From Hymenobacter rubidus (GTDB lineage Bacteria; Bacteroidota; Bacteroidia; Cytophagales; Hymenobacteraceae): a DNA stretch of 57,653 nucleotides. Below, piece after piece: positions 24,186 to 32,063 of the stretch (position 1 is the stretch's first letter; the number at the start of each line of letters is the position of its first letter). The notes beneath the pieces were generated by a model, which saw nothing but the letters and a program-made list of their open reading frames with translations, was not told the DNA's origin and made no database searches. The stretch lies in NCBI RefSeq assembly GCF_016734815.1, contig NZ_JAERQF010000033.1:1-57653 (forward strand), in the 5' to 3' direction. The position numbers and the translations under genes were made by a program.

Positions 24186-24656
24186 TTACTTAAATGAGAT
24201 AACAACTTTGGCTTCCTTAATGTCCCCGAAAGAATAAAAGGCGGCGGGAAGGGTCGTTTTTTTAGTTTTTTGCTTGATAACCTCTTCAATTTCCACGCCC
24301 TCAGGGGTAGCGGCGGTGAGGGTGCCGGTTTTCTCGGTGCCATCGGCTAGCTTCAGGGCCAGGGAGCGGCCGATGTGGCGCGGGAACTGGCGCGGGTCGG
24401 TGAGTGGTTGGTCGGCGCCGGGGCTGGTGACTTCCAGCGAGTAGGCCGAATCTTCGCCGTAGTGCTCGTCGATGCGGCGCGCCAGGCGGCGGCTGATGGT
24501 GGCGCAGGTCTGGATGGGCAAGCCCTCGGGGCCGTCGAGGGTGACGGTTACTTTGGGCAGCACCGAATCGGACACGGTGAGGCCTACGATGAACAGCTCC
24601 TGGTCGCCGATGGCGTCGCGGAGCATTTCCAGCAGCAGGGTGCGGTCGATGGTCAT
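24186..24656 (-). CDS. rimP: Ribosome maturation factor RimP
   Basis: RimP assists late assembly of the 30S subunit. The ATG at 24656 gives 156 residues, the family's usual length. It begins MTIDRTLLLEMLRDAIGDQE and contains ISRRLARRIDE, YSLEVTSPGADQPLTDPRQF, PRHIGRSLALKL and EEVIKQKTKKTT, which are typical of the N-terminal alpha/beta and C-terminal SH3-like domains. The longer upstream frame would cross a terminator-like hairpin and the promoter and is rejected. First gene of the rimP-nusA-infB operon. Confidence 0.95.
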   Translation of the reverse strand: MTIDRTLLLEMLRDAIGDQELFIVGLTVSDSVLPKVTVTLDGPEGLPIQTCATISRRLARRIDEHYGEDSAYSLEVTSPGADQPLTDPRQFPRHIGRSLALKLADGTEKTGTLTAATPEGVEIEEVIKQKTKKTTLPAAFYSFGDIKEAKVVISFK

Positions 24657-24673
24657 GGGATAAGAATCGGGGC

Positions 24674-24704
24674 AAAAAAAGAGGGGACTATGCGTCCCCT
24701 CTTT
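24674..24704 (-). promoter_or_regulatory. Terminator-like hairpin in the rimP-nusA-infB leader (candidate attenuator)
   Basis: On the minus strand an 11-bp perfect stem (AAAGAGGGGAC / GTCCCCTCTTT) with a 5-nt loop runs directly into seven consecutive T. This is a full intrinsic-terminator signature 18 bp upstream of the rimP ATG and downstream of the promoter at 24730-24760. No upstream gene on this strand needs ending here, so a role in premature termination of the operon is the simplest reading. Confidence 0.7.
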
Positions 24705-24729
24705 GCTAAAGCGAATACCAACTTCGGGG

Positions 24730-24760
24730 CAAAGGTACGACAATTGGCGGCGGAATGCAA
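24730..24760 (-). promoter_or_regulatory. Promoter of the rimP-nusA-infB operon
   Basis: On the minus strand TTG (24758-24760) is followed after exactly 20 bp by TACCTTTG (24730-24737). Both boxes and the spacing fit the Bacteroidota housekeeping promoter. The start site would lie near 24723, giving a leader of about 67 nt that includes the hairpin at 24674-24704. Confidence 0.7.
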
Positions 24761-24902
24761 GATAAGGCCGCGACAGCTGGTAGGGACGGTGCCCAACGCA
24801 ACTATAGGCGAAGTTTGCGGACCTTAAACCTTGCGTTGCCGCGCGAGGTTGCTGGACAATACTCCGCGGCGCTTCATCCACCCTCACTCATCTTCAATTC
24901 CC

Positions 24903-25463
24903 ATGCAAAACCTTCAACTGTTCCGCCGCCTGGCTTTTGGGCTGGCTGCGGCCCTCACCACCAGCGCCGCCTACGCTCAGGCTACTTCGGCCACGCCCGC
25001 AACACCGGCCACGCCCGCCAATGAAGCCAAGCCTAGCCCGGCCGCCACGGCCACCGGCAAAATCGGCAGCACGGATGTGACGGTGAACTACAGCAGCCCG
25101 GGCGTGAAGGGCCGCAAGATTTTTGGCGGCCTGGAAACCTATGGCAAAGTGTGGCGCGCCGGCGCCAACGAGGCCACCACCGTAGCGTTCAGCAAAGACG
25201 TGACGGTAGAAGGCAAGCCGCTGCCGGCCGGCAAGTATGGCTTCTTCGTGATTCCGGCTGAAAAAGACAAGTGGACGGTGATTTTCAACAAAGTACCGAA
25301 CCAGTGGGGCGCCTTCAAATACGATGAAAAGCAGGACGCCCTACGCGTGCTGGTGACGCCCCGCAAATCGGCAACCCTAACGGAGCGGCTGGTGTACGAG
25401 GTGAAAGCTCCGGGCTTGGTGCTGCGCTGGGAAAATATGGAAGTGCCGGTAGCCATTAAGTAA
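24903..25463 (+). CDS. Exported DUF2911 protein
   Basis: The ATG at 24903 gives 186 residues with a signal peptide (LAFGLAAALTTSAAYAQ), then a Thr/Pro/Ala-rich linker and a DUF2911 domain: GSTDVTVNYSSPGVKGRKIF, YGKVWRAGANEATTVAFSKD, LPAGKYGFFVIPAEKDKWTV and NQWGAFKYDEKQDALRV. This is a widespread periplasmic or outer-membrane-associated family of unknown function in Bacteroidota. The in-frame extension to 24831 would precede the signal peptide and is rejected. It is divergent from rimP, followed 66 bp later by the selD promoter region. Confidence 0.88.
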   Translation: MQNLQLFRRLAFGLAAALTTSAAYAQATSATPATPATPANEAKPSPAATATGKIGSTDVTVNYSSPGVKGRKIFGGLETYGKVWRAGANEATTVAFSKDVTVEGKPLPAGKYGFFVIPAEKDKWTVIFNKVPNQWGAFKYDEKQDALRVLVTPRKSATLTERLVYEVKAPGLVLRWENMEVPVAIK

Positions 25464-25517
25464 GCGAAGCTAAACCGCCCTCATGCAGCGCGCAGCGAGG
25501 CTTGACGTTTTTTCTGT

Positions 25518-25540
25518 GGGCGGCCCAGCTTGGGCCGCCC
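25518..25540. other. Perfect hairpin abutting the selD promoter
   Basis: GGGCGGCCCA pairs perfectly with TGGGCCGCCC around GCT and ends 3 bp before the -7 box at 25544. It lacks a following T-run on the plus strand; on the minus strand AGAAAAAACG follows. It may end the DUF2911 transcript or act as an operator in the core promoter of selD. Confidence 0.6.
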
Positions 25541-25543
25541 GCG

Positions 25544-25551
25544 TACTTTTG
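25544..25551 (+). promoter_or_regulatory. Candidate -7 box for selD
   Basis: TACTTTTG matches TAnnTTTG and ends 17 bp before the selD ATG. The region where a -33 box would lie is taken by the hairpin at 25518-25540. Confidence 0.5.
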
Positions 25552-25568
25552 TGCCTTTCCCTGACCTT

Positions 25569-26615
25569 ATGGACTCTATGGAATACAAGCTCACCCAATA
25601 CAGCCACGGCGCGGGCTGCGGCTGCAAAATTGCGCCGGCCGTGCTCGACCAGATGCTGCACACCAGCATTGCCCAGCCCCAGCACCCCAACCTGCTGGTG
25701 GGCAACGCCAGCCGCGACGACGCGGCCGTGTACGACATTGGCGGGGGGCAGGCGGTGATTTCGACCACCGACTTCTTCATGCCCATTGTGGACGATGCCT
25801 ACGATTTTGGCCGCATTGCCTCAGCCAATGCCATTTCGGACGTGTACGCCATGGGTGGGCGGCCGCTACTGGCCATTGCCGTGCTGGGCTGGCCCGTAGA
25901 TAAGCTGCCGGCCGACGTGGCCCGCCGCGTGCTGGAAGGCGCCCGCAGCATCTGCGCCGAGGCGGGCATTCCGCTGGCCGGCGGCCACAGCATCGACTCG
26001 CCGGAACCTATTTTCGGGCTGGCGGTGACGGGCATGGTCGACATTGTGGATTTGAAGCAGAACGACACGGCCACGGCCGGCTCGGAGCTGTTTCTGACCA
26101 AGCCGCTGGGCGTGGGCATCATGACCACGGCGCAGAAAAAAGGTCTGCTGCGGGATGAAGATGCCAACATCGCGCCGGCCCAGATGATGCAGCTGAATAG
26201 AATTGGGGCCGAACTGAGCAGACTCTCGGCGGTGACGGCCCTGACGGATGTAACCGGTTTCGGCCTGCTGGGGCACCTGGCCGAGGTGTGCGAAGGCAGC
26301 GGCCTGACGGCGGAAATTGACTTCGCTAAAGTGCCGCGCATTGCCGCAGCAGAACCGTACCTAAAGCAAGGGAGTGTGCCCGGCGGCACCGGCCGCAACT
26401 GGGCCAGCTACGGCCACAAAGTGGGCCCCATCAGCGACGAGCAGCGGGCGTGGCTGTGCGACCCGCAAACCTCGGGTGGCCTGCTGGTATGCGTGGACCC
26501 GGCCGGGCGCGAGGCCGTGCAAGCCGTGTTTGAAAAGCACGGACTGGCGCTGGAAAGCTTTGGGCACTTGCGGGCGCATGCGGCGGGCGAGGCCTGGGTG
26601 CAGGTGCAAGCGTAG
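25569..26615 (+). CDS. selD: Selenide, water dikinase
   Basis: SelD makes selenophosphate from selenide and ATP, the selenium donor for selenocysteine and 2-selenouridine in tRNA. The ATG at 25569 gives 348 residues and aligns the opening MDSMEYKLTQYSHGAGCGCK with the Escherichia coli enzyme, so the catalytic Cys is at 17 and Lys at 20; it is Cys, not selenocysteine. Further motifs are DDAAVYDIGGGQAVISTTDF, SDVYAMGGRPLLAIAV, LAGGHSIDSPEPIFG and CDPQTSGGLLV. No selA, selB, tRNA(Sec) or tRNA 2-selenouridine synthase gene is in this window. A small membrane protein gene starts 10 bp after it, probably in the same transcript. Confidence 0.96.
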   Translation: MDSMEYKLTQYSHGAGCGCKIAPAVLDQMLHTSIAQPQHPNLLVGNASRDDAAVYDIGGGQAVISTTDFFMPIVDDAYDFGRIASANAISDVYAMGGRPLLAIAVLGWPVDKLPADVARRVLEGARSICAEAGIPLAGGHSIDSPEPIFGLAVTGMVDIVDLKQNDTATAGSELFLTKPLGVGIMTTAQKKGLLRDEDANIAPAQMMQLNRIGAELSRLSAVTALTDVTGFGLLGHLAEVCEGSGLTAEIDFAKVPRIAAAEPYLKQGSVPGGTGRNWASYGHKVGPISDEQRAWLCDPQTSGGLLVCVDPAGREAVQAVFEKHGLALESFGHLRAHAAGEAWVQVQA

Positions 26616-26625
26616 CTTCTACGCG

Positions 26626-27219
26626 ATGAAATCGACTTTTCTGCGCCCACTGCTGGAAGCGGCCGTGCTGCTGTTGGTGGTGCTAGGCGCGGCGCGGTGG
26701 GTCACAGGCATTTTTTCAAAGCGCACCCATGTGTACCATGCCACGGCAGCGCGGCAGTTGCGGCTGCTGTTCTGGCCGCTGCTGGCCCTGGGGGCGGGGC
26801 TAAGCGTGGTGCCGGCCGTAGCCATAGGCAATGCGGAGGTCAGCACCTTCGAGTGGGGATTGACGCTGGGTTTTTTAGTATTCACCCTGGTCCTGAGCGG
26901 GCCGGCGCTGCTGCTCCACTTACGCTACTGGTTGCTGAACCGCGAAACCACGTTGGTATTTCAGCCCACCCAAAACCGTTTCGAGGTGTACGAAGCCGGC
27001 CTGCGCATCGCCTTCGAGCGGCGCGACTTGGCCAGCATCAAAAGGGCGACGTGTAGCGCCCGTCGCACCTTCTGGGCCCGGTACGACTACTTGATTTTAA
27101 ACCTGGTAGGTGGGCGCGTCATCGTTCTCACCTCCCTCCTAACCGATTTAGAACCGCTGGCGGTGTTTCTGCGGGGCTTGCCCACGGAAAGACGCCCCCT
27201 GCGCTGGTGCTGGGTCTAA
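26626..27219 (+). CDS. Membrane protein with two to three helices and a PH-like C-terminal part
   Basis: I do not recognise a named family. The 197 residues begin MKSTFLRPLLEAAVLLLVVL, with hydrophobic stretches at about 8-25 and two more at about 45-65 and 75-105. The soluble remainder (LVFQPTQNRFEVYEAGLRIA, FERRDLASIKRATCS, DYLILNLVGGRVIVLTSLL) has the strand pattern of bacterial PH-like domains such as YdbT or DUF304. The start is the first ATG after selD, 10 bp downstream of its stop; the longer frame overlaps selD. Cotranscription with selD is likely; a functional link is not evident. Confidence 0.75.
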   Translation: MKSTFLRPLLEAAVLLLVVLGAARWVTGIFSKRTHVYHATAARQLRLLFWPLLALGAGLSVVPAVAIGNAEVSTFEWGLTLGFLVFTLVLSGPALLLHLRYWLLNRETTLVFQPTQNRFEVYEAGLRIAFERRDLASIKRATCSARRTFWARYDYLILNLVGGRVIVLTSLLTDLEPLAVFLRGLPTERRPLRWCWV

Positions 27220-27241
27220 AAGGCAGGTCATGTATAGCGGC

Positions 27242-28651
27242 CTACTGCCGCCGATACAAGCCGGGGGTGCTGGTCAAGGTATAAGGCTCGAAGATGCCAG
27301 GCAGCAACTGTTTCAGGCGTGGTACTTGGGCACTTTGGTCGAGGAGATAAGCGGGGGGGCGGGGACCCATTTTTTGGGCCACGCGCACCACGGCCGCATA
27401 TTCGTTGAGGTGGCCGAAGTCGGCTTGTGAAAGGGCCCAGTCCAGGTAGGGCGTGGCAGGAAAGTTGTTGAAATAGGCGCGGTCATCGGGGCCCAGGATG
27501 AGCAGGGTTTGCCCGCGCAGGGCAGCGTAGCGGGGGTCAGGCTCCAGGCCGAAGCGGCTTTCGGCGGGCATGTGCAGCAGGGCTTCGAGACGGGGCACAA
27601 AAGCCCGGTAGCGCAGCACCACCGCAGCGTTGATGATGAGCAGCAGCAGCAGCTCCAGCAGCCAGTTTTGGCGGTAGCGCTGCCACAGGAAAAGACTGAA
27701 ATAGGCCAGCGGCGGCAGCAGCAGCACCAGCACGCCCGGCGCGGAGCCGCGCTCGACGGCCGCCGTGGCAATGGCTACCACCAGCCAGACCAGCATCATT
27801 TGCCGGAATTTGGCCTGAAACACCAGCCCCAGCGACGTGCCCAGCGAGCGCAGCAGCGCCAGCACCAGCACCACACCGGGCACAATAAGCAGACGCAATT
27901 GCAAACCCGCCGGCAATCCGCTGGCAATCAAATCGGTGAGGCCTGGCTGCCAGTGAAACTGCACCAGGCCGGGCAGTGCCCCGGTGTAGAAAAAATAGGT
28001 AGCGACCAGCGCGTAGGGAAAGAAAAATCCGCAGAGCAGCAATAAGGAGCTGCGAAAAGAATTGGGCGCAAAAATCACGACTGCAAACAGGCCCACCAGT
28101 AAAAACAGCGTGAGGGGCAGGTAGCACAGCGCGCCCAGCCCAATCAGGAAACCGGCCCGAAACAGGCGGCGGTTGTCGTAGCCTTCGCGGGAGGTGGGCA
28201 GCAGCGCGCTCAGCGAAAACACAATGAACGTGTGCCCCAAAAGCAGCGGCGACAGCGCATCCAAATCGGTGCTCACACTGCCCACCAGCAGGTAGGTGAG
28301 GGCGGCCACGTAGCCGCGCTCGGGGTGCACGTCGTAGCGGTTGAACACCAGATTCAGGCGCAGCGCCTGAATCTGGAGCAGGCCCAGGGCTACCAGCCGG
28401 TAGAGCCATACCGGCCGCGAGAGCACAGCATCGAGCCCGGCAAAAAAAGCGGCCGCCAGCGGCGCCGTGCCGTCGTAAAGGTCGCGGTAGGGCATGGCCC
28501 CGCCGTGCACCCGCTCGCCCACCAGCAGGGCCCGCAGCTCGGCCGCCGTCACGGGCAGGCCAGCCCACAGCAGGGGCAGGCGCAGGGCCAGCACCAGCAC
28601 CAGCAGGGCCAGCAACTGGGCTGGCAAAGAGCTTTTGAAGAAACGAAGCAA
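27242..28651 (-). CDS. Polytopic membrane protein, possible GT-C type glycosyltransferase
   Basis: The 469 residues show at least 10 hydrophobic helices, starting LLALLVLVLALRLPLLWAGL, and a soluble C-terminal end. In the first periplasmic loop there are acidic pairs (GGAMPYRDLYDGTAPLAAAF), as in GT-C glycosyltransferases that use polyprenyl-phosphate sugars. Later helices (LGALCYLPLTLFLLVGLFAV, PYALVATYFFYTGALPGLV) fit that type. The identity is an inference from topology and the acidic loop, not a clear family match; an O-antigen-type ligase or an uncharacterised integral protein are alternatives. It is convergent to the selD unit and divergent from rbfA. Confidence 0.7.
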   Translation of the reverse strand: MLRFFKSSLPAQLLALLVLVLALRLPLLWAGLPVTAAELRALLVGERVHGGAMPYRDLYDGTAPLAAAFFAGLDAVLSRPVWLYRLVALGLLQIQALRLNLVFNRYDVHPERGYVAALTYLLVGSVSTDLDALSPLLLGHTFIVFSLSALLPTSREGYDNRRLFRAGFLIGLGALCYLPLTLFLLVGLFAVVIFAPNSFRSSLLLLCGFFFPYALVATYFFYTGALPGLVQFHWQPGLTDLIASGLPAGLQLRLLIVPGVVLVLALLRSLGTSLGLVFQAKFRQMMLVWLVVAIATAAVERGSAPGVLVLLLPPLAYFSLFLWQRYRQNWLLELLLLLIINAAVVLRYRAFVPRLEALLHMPAESRFGLEPDPRYAALRGQTLLILGPDDRAYFNNFPATPYLDWALSQADFGHLNEYAAVVRVAQKMGPRPPAYLLDQSAQVPRLKQLLPGIFEPYTLTSTPGLYRRQ

Positions 28652-28833
28652 GTGGAGGAATAAGGAACAGGGGAAACGGGATAGGGCAAAGGTATCGGGA
28701 TGCGGGTTGCTGCCGCTACTAGCCAGCTGCTAGGAGACAGAGCCGGCTGGCTACCACAGTCCGCCGCTGCCTTCTTTGCCCCTATTTCCTATCCCGTTTG
28801 CCGCTGCCTTACGCCCTTCTCCCCTATCCCGTA
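28652..28833. repeat. Micro-repeat arms in the divergent gap before rbfA
   Basis: A purine-rich arm (AATAAGGAACAGGGGAAACG, then GGATAGGGC) lies at about 28658-28688. Pyrimidine-rich partner arms (CCCCTATTTCCTATCCCGTT and TTCTCCCCTATCCCG) lie at 28780-28832. The last one ends at the rbfA -7 box. The arms pair only imperfectly. Confidence 0.5.
28687..28694 (-). promoter_or_regulatory. Candidate -7 box for the polytopic membrane protein gene
   Basis: Reads TACCTTTG on the minus strand, 35 bp upstream of the ATG at 28651. No TTG was found at the -33 position. Confidence 0.45.
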
Positions 28834-28839
28834 TCTTTG
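28832..28839 (+). promoter_or_regulatory. Candidate -7 box for rbfA with very short leader
   Basis: TATCTTTG matches the consensus exactly and ends only 8 bp before the rbfA ATG. With the usual distance to the start site, the mRNA would be leaderless or nearly so. Confidence 0.55.
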
Positions 28840-28847
28840 CGAGTCAT

Positions 28848-29270
28848 ATGGAAAGCAAACGACAGCAAAAAATGGCCAGCCTGCTTCAGCAGGAGCTGGC
28901 CGCCGTGTTGCAGCGCGACCTGCCGCACCTCTTCGGGGGCGGCCTGGCGCCCGGCATCAGCACGGTGAAAGTGACGCCCGACCTGGGCCAGGCCCGCGTG
29001 TACCTGAGCCTACTGCTGGGCGGCGACGCCGAAGCGCGCCTCGCCACCATTCACGACAACGCCAAGGAAATTCGGCACGCGCTGGCCAAGCGCATCCGCA
29101 AAACGGCCCGCGTGGTGCCCGAACTCATCTTTTTTCACGACGACAGCGCCGCCTACGCCGCCCACATGGACCAGGTACTCGGCACGCTGGTGATACCACC
29201 CGCACCGAAAGAGGATGCCGACGAGAACGAAGACAAGCCCACCCGGCCACGTCTTTTCAAAGGCGAGTAA
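28848..29270 (+). CDS. rbfA: 30S ribosome-binding factor A
   Basis: RbfA binds pre-30S particles and helps mature 16S rRNA. The ATG at 28848 gives 140 residues: MESKRQQKMASLLQQELAAV, then GISTVKVTPDLGQARVYLSL, NAKEIRHALAKRIRKTARVV and PELIFFHDDSAAYAAHMDQV, the KH-fold signature of the family. A charged, disordered C-terminal tail (PKEDADENEDKPTRPRLF) follows. In Bacteroidota rbfA is often next to a LolC/E-like permease gene; here a methyltransferase and a coiled-coil gene lie between the two. Confidence 0.95.
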   Translation: MESKRQQKMASLLQQELAAVLQRDLPHLFGGGLAPGISTVKVTPDLGQARVYLSLLLGGDAEARLATIHDNAKEIRHALAKRIRKTARVVPELIFFHDDSAAYAAHMDQVLGTLVIPPAPKEDADENEDKPTRPRLFKGE

Positions 29271-29277
29271 TTTTTGA

Positions 29278-29368
29278 ATGTGAAAATGTGCGAAGGTGGA
29301 AATGAGAGAATTAATCACTCGCCTTCCTCGGCAGATTTTCACGTTTCCATATCCGCACATTTTCACAT
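29278..29368. repeat. Micro-repeat hairpin (ATGTGAAAATGTGCG arms)
   Basis: ATGTGAAAATGTGCG at 29278-29292 is perfectly complementary to CGCACATTTTCACAT at 29354-29368. Between them lie looser purine words (AAGGTGGAAATGAGAGAA) and a pyrimidine counterpart. The element fills the gap between rbfA and the methyltransferase gene and could end rbfA transcription. Confidence 0.8.
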
Positions 29369-29374
29369 CTTCCA

Positions 29375-30184
29375 TTGTACTACGACCCGATTAAGAAGAC
29401 GCTGGGCCAGGTATTTAACCGCACGCCCTGGCTGCGCCGGCTGTTTTATCACCTGCTCGATTTGCTGCTGCTCCGCACCTGGCACGTGCACCGGGAGCTG
29501 CGCCGCTGGGCCAAAGGCCGCACCCAGGAGCCGCTGAATATTCTTGACGCGGGCTCGGGCTACGGCCAATATTCCTACTGGATGAGCGGGCTGAGCACGA
29601 AGTGGCACATTCTGGCCGTGGATGTGAAGGAGGAGCAGGTGGCCGACTCGAACCAGTTTTTTCGCCAGATTGGGCGGACCAACGTGCAGTTTGCCGTGCA
29701 GGATTTGGTGCTCTACCAGGAACCCAACGCCTTCGACCTGGCCCTGTCGGTGGACGTAATGGAGCACATTCTGGAAGACGTGGAGGTGTTCCGTAATATT
29801 CACGCCTCGCTCAAAGACGGCGGCATGCTGCTCATTTCCACCCCCAGCGACCAGGGCGGCTCCGACGTACACGACGACGGCGAAACTAGCTTCATTGAGG
29901 AGCACGTGCGCGACGGCTACAACATCCACGAAATCCAGCAGAAGCTCAGCACGGCCGGTTTCGAGCGCATCGAAGCGCGCTACGCCTACGGCGAGCCGGG
30001 CCAGATTTCGTGGCGCCTGAGCATGAAATACCCCATTCTGATGCTGGGCAAATCGCGCCTCTTTTTCGTGCTGCTACCCTTTTACTACCTCGTTACGTTC
30101 CCTTTCTGCCTGCTGCTGAACTGGCTCGATGCGCGCCAGGTGCACGACTCCGGCACCGGCCTCATCGTGAAGGCCTGGAAGTAA
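29375..30184 (+). CDS. SAM-dependent class I methyltransferase with C-terminal membrane hairpin
   Basis: The 269 residues hold a Rossmann methyltransferase domain: ILDAGSGYGQYSYWM (SAM motif I), HILAVDVKEEQVADS (II), FDLALSVDVMEHILEDVE and LLISTPSDQGGSDVHDDGE. Helices near the N-terminus (LLLLRTW) and the C-terminus (LFFVLLPFYYLVTFPFCLLL) suggest membrane association. The substrate is unknown; a lipid or a surface glycan precursor is plausible given the membrane anchor. The start is TTG at 29375, right after the hairpin repeat; no ATG or GTG is available before the conserved YYDPIKKTLG start, so this is a moderately firm choice. Confidence 0.85.
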   Translation: MYYDPIKKTLGQVFNRTPWLRRLFYHLLDLLLLRTWHVHRELRRWAKGRTQEPLNILDAGSGYGQYSYWMSGLSTKWHILAVDVKEEQVADSNQFFRQIGRTNVQFAVQDLVLYQEPNAFDLALSVDVMEHILEDVEVFRNIHASLKDGGMLLISTPSDQGGSDVHDDGETSFIEEHVRDGYNIHEIQQKLSTAGFERIEARYAYGEPGQISWRLSMKYPILMLGKSRLFFVLLPFYYLVTFPFCLLLNWLDARQVHDSGTGLIVKAWK

Positions 30185-30279
30185 AAACCGGGCCGGTCTG
30201 TTTTCCGGCGCTGACCTTCGCGGGAAAAGCCCGTACCTTGGTGCTGCATCTACCTTAGTTTTTCGTAACGCCTCTGTCA

Positions 30280-30687
30280 ATGGACCCAAGCAATTTTCAA
30301 ACTTTCATGGAGGCCCTGCTTACCCGGATGGAGCGGCAGGAATTGCAGACAACCACCACCAATCAGGTGCTGCTCGAACTAGTGGGCGAAGTGCGCACCA
30401 TGCGGCAGGACAATCAGAAGTTTCAGCAGCAGCAAAGCACTTTTAACCAGCGCCTGCTGGACTGGACCGACCGCCAGGAATCTTTCAACGAACGGCAGGA
30501 GAAAGCCAACGAGCGCCAAGAGAAATTCAACGAGCGGCAAGACCAATTCAACATCATTTTTCTGGACGAAATCCGCGGCATGAAAAAGGACATTCGCGAC
30601 CTGGCCGAGGTGGTGCTCAAACAGCACGAAGGACGGCTGAAACGACTGGAAGATTTTATGGACGGCTTGATGCGCAAAGCCAGCTAA
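30280..30687 (+). CDS. Coiled-coil protein of unknown function
   Basis: No family recognised. The 135 residues are almost entirely alpha-helical and charged, without signal peptide or membrane segment, so the protein is probably cytoplasmic. The centre consists of seven-residue units: FNERQEKANERQEKFNERQ, with QESFNERQ and QSTFNQRL before and DQFNIIFLD after. The seven-residue period suggests a coiled coil, and the near-identical codons suggest recent duplication of one unit. It lies between the methyltransferase and the permease genes on the same strand. A partner for the coil is not evident. Confidence 0.75.
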   Translation: MDPSNFQTFMEALLTRMERQELQTTTTNQVLLELVGEVRTMRQDNQKFQQQQSTFNQRLLDWTDRQESFNERQEKANERQEKFNERQDQFNIIFLDEIRGMKKDIRDLAEVVLKQHEGRLKRLEDFMDGLMRKAS

Positions 30688-30709
30688 GTCCGTATTACCC
30701 TGCTCCCCC

Positions 30710-31942
30710 GTGAACGTTCCCCTCCTCATTGCCCGGCGCTACTTCCGTTCCAAGAACAAGCGCAACATCATCACCATCATTTCCAACATTTCGATGATTG
30801 GAGTGGCGGTGGGCACTATGGCCTTGATTATCGTGCTGTCGGTGTTCAACGGGCTGGAGGAACTGGTGCGCACGCTCTACGGCAAGTCCGACCCCAATCT
30901 GGTGGTGTCGGCGGCCAAGGGCAAGGCGTTCGACGTGGACCGCACCTTCCTGATGAAGCTGGAAAACACGCCCGGCGTGGCCCTGCTCACCGAAGTCATC
31001 GAGGACAACGCCCTGCTGCAATACCACGACCGCCAGATGGTGGTGAAAATGCGCGGCCTTTCGGACAACTATTTTGGCCAAAGCCAGATAGACGCCAACA
31101 TTCGGGAAGGCGACCACCGCCTGCGCCGCGACAGCCTGGAACTGGCCCTGGTGGGCGCCGGCGTGCAGCACGAGCTCAGCATCACCCTCAACAACCGGCT
31201 GGCGCCCATGCGCCTGCTGTACCCGCGCAACACGCCGGGCAAAAAATCCCTTAGCATCGACCCCAGCAAGGCTTTTAATGAGGAAGACCTGATTGCGGGC
31301 GGCGTGTTCCTCATCGAGCAGCACATCGACGACAGCTACATTTTCGTGCCCCTCGAGTTTGCCCAGCGGCTGCTGAACTACGGCACCCGCCGCACTGCCC
31401 TCTACGTGAAGGTGGGCCAGAGCTTCGAGATTGAGCAGGTAAAGGAGCAACTGCGCAAACAGCTGGGCCCCGACTATAAAGTGCAGGATTCCGACGAGCA
31501 GCACGTCAGTCTGTTCAAGGCCATTAAGGTCGAGAAGCTTTTTGTGTTCATCACCTTCACGCTCATTTTGCTCATTGCCTCGCTCAACATCTTTTTCTCG
31601 CTGTCGATGCTGGTTATTGACAAGAAAAAAGACATTTCGGTGCTGCTGGCCATGGGCGCCAGCCAGAAGGCCGTGCGGCGCACGTTTTTGTACGTGGGCG
31701 CCATTGTGGCCTTGGTGGGCGCGGCTACCGGGCTGGTGCTGGGCGTGGCGCTCTGCTGGCTGCAGCAGCGCTTCGGGTTTGTGAGCATGGGCATGGCCAC
31801 GAGCGTAGTCGATGCGTATCCCGTCAAAATGCAGGCCTCGGACCTGGTTTTCACCTGCTTATCCATCATTCTCATTACCCTGGCCGTCAGCATTCGGCCG
31901 GCGCTGAATGCCAGCAACTTGGATTTGCGCGAGAATTTGTAG
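30710..31942 (+). CDS. FtsX-like ABC transporter permease (LolC/LolE type)
   Basis: The 410 residues begin MNVPLLIARRYFRSKNKRN (GTG start), followed by the first helix (ISMIGVAVGTMALIIVLSVF), a periplasmic MacB-like domain at about 45-265 and three C-terminal helices with LIASLNIFFSLSMLVIDKKK, DISVLLAMGASQKAVRRTF and LVGAATGLVLGVALCWLQ. This architecture is that of LolC/E, which extract lipoproteins from the inner membrane together with the LolD ATPase. No lolD is adjacent. A Lol role fits, but a general MacB-type exporter cannot be excluded. It stands 22 bp after the coiled-coil gene. Confidence 0.87.
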   Translation: MNVPLLIARRYFRSKNKRNIITIISNISMIGVAVGTMALIIVLSVFNGLEELVRTLYGKSDPNLVVSAAKGKAFDVDRTFLMKLENTPGVALLTEVIEDNALLQYHDRQMVVKMRGLSDNYFGQSQIDANIREGDHRLRRDSLELALVGAGVQHELSITLNNRLAPMRLLYPRNTPGKKSLSIDPSKAFNEEDLIAGGVFLIEQHIDDSYIFVPLEFAQRLLNYGTRRTALYVKVGQSFEIEQVKEQLRKQLGPDYKVQDSDEQHVSLFKAIKVEKLFVFITFTLILLIASLNIFFSLSMLVIDKKKDISVLLAMGASQKAVRRTFLYVGAIVALVGAATGLVLGVALCWLQQRFGFVSMGMATSVVDAYPVKMQASDLVFTCLSIILITLAVSIRPALNASNLDLRENL

Positions 31943-32063
31943 GGCATAACGGCATCCCTGCCTGCTTAGAGCCGTAAGGGCGTACTTCTACCTTTTGGCT
32001 GCGAAGCTCCCCTGTGGCTATTTCCGCTTTCAGCCCTACCTTGCGCTTTACGCGTGCCCGGCT

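Noticed and set aside
25615..25632. Selenocysteine codon in selD
   Set aside because: The catalytic position is TGC (Cys), not TGA; no in-frame TGA occurs before the stop.
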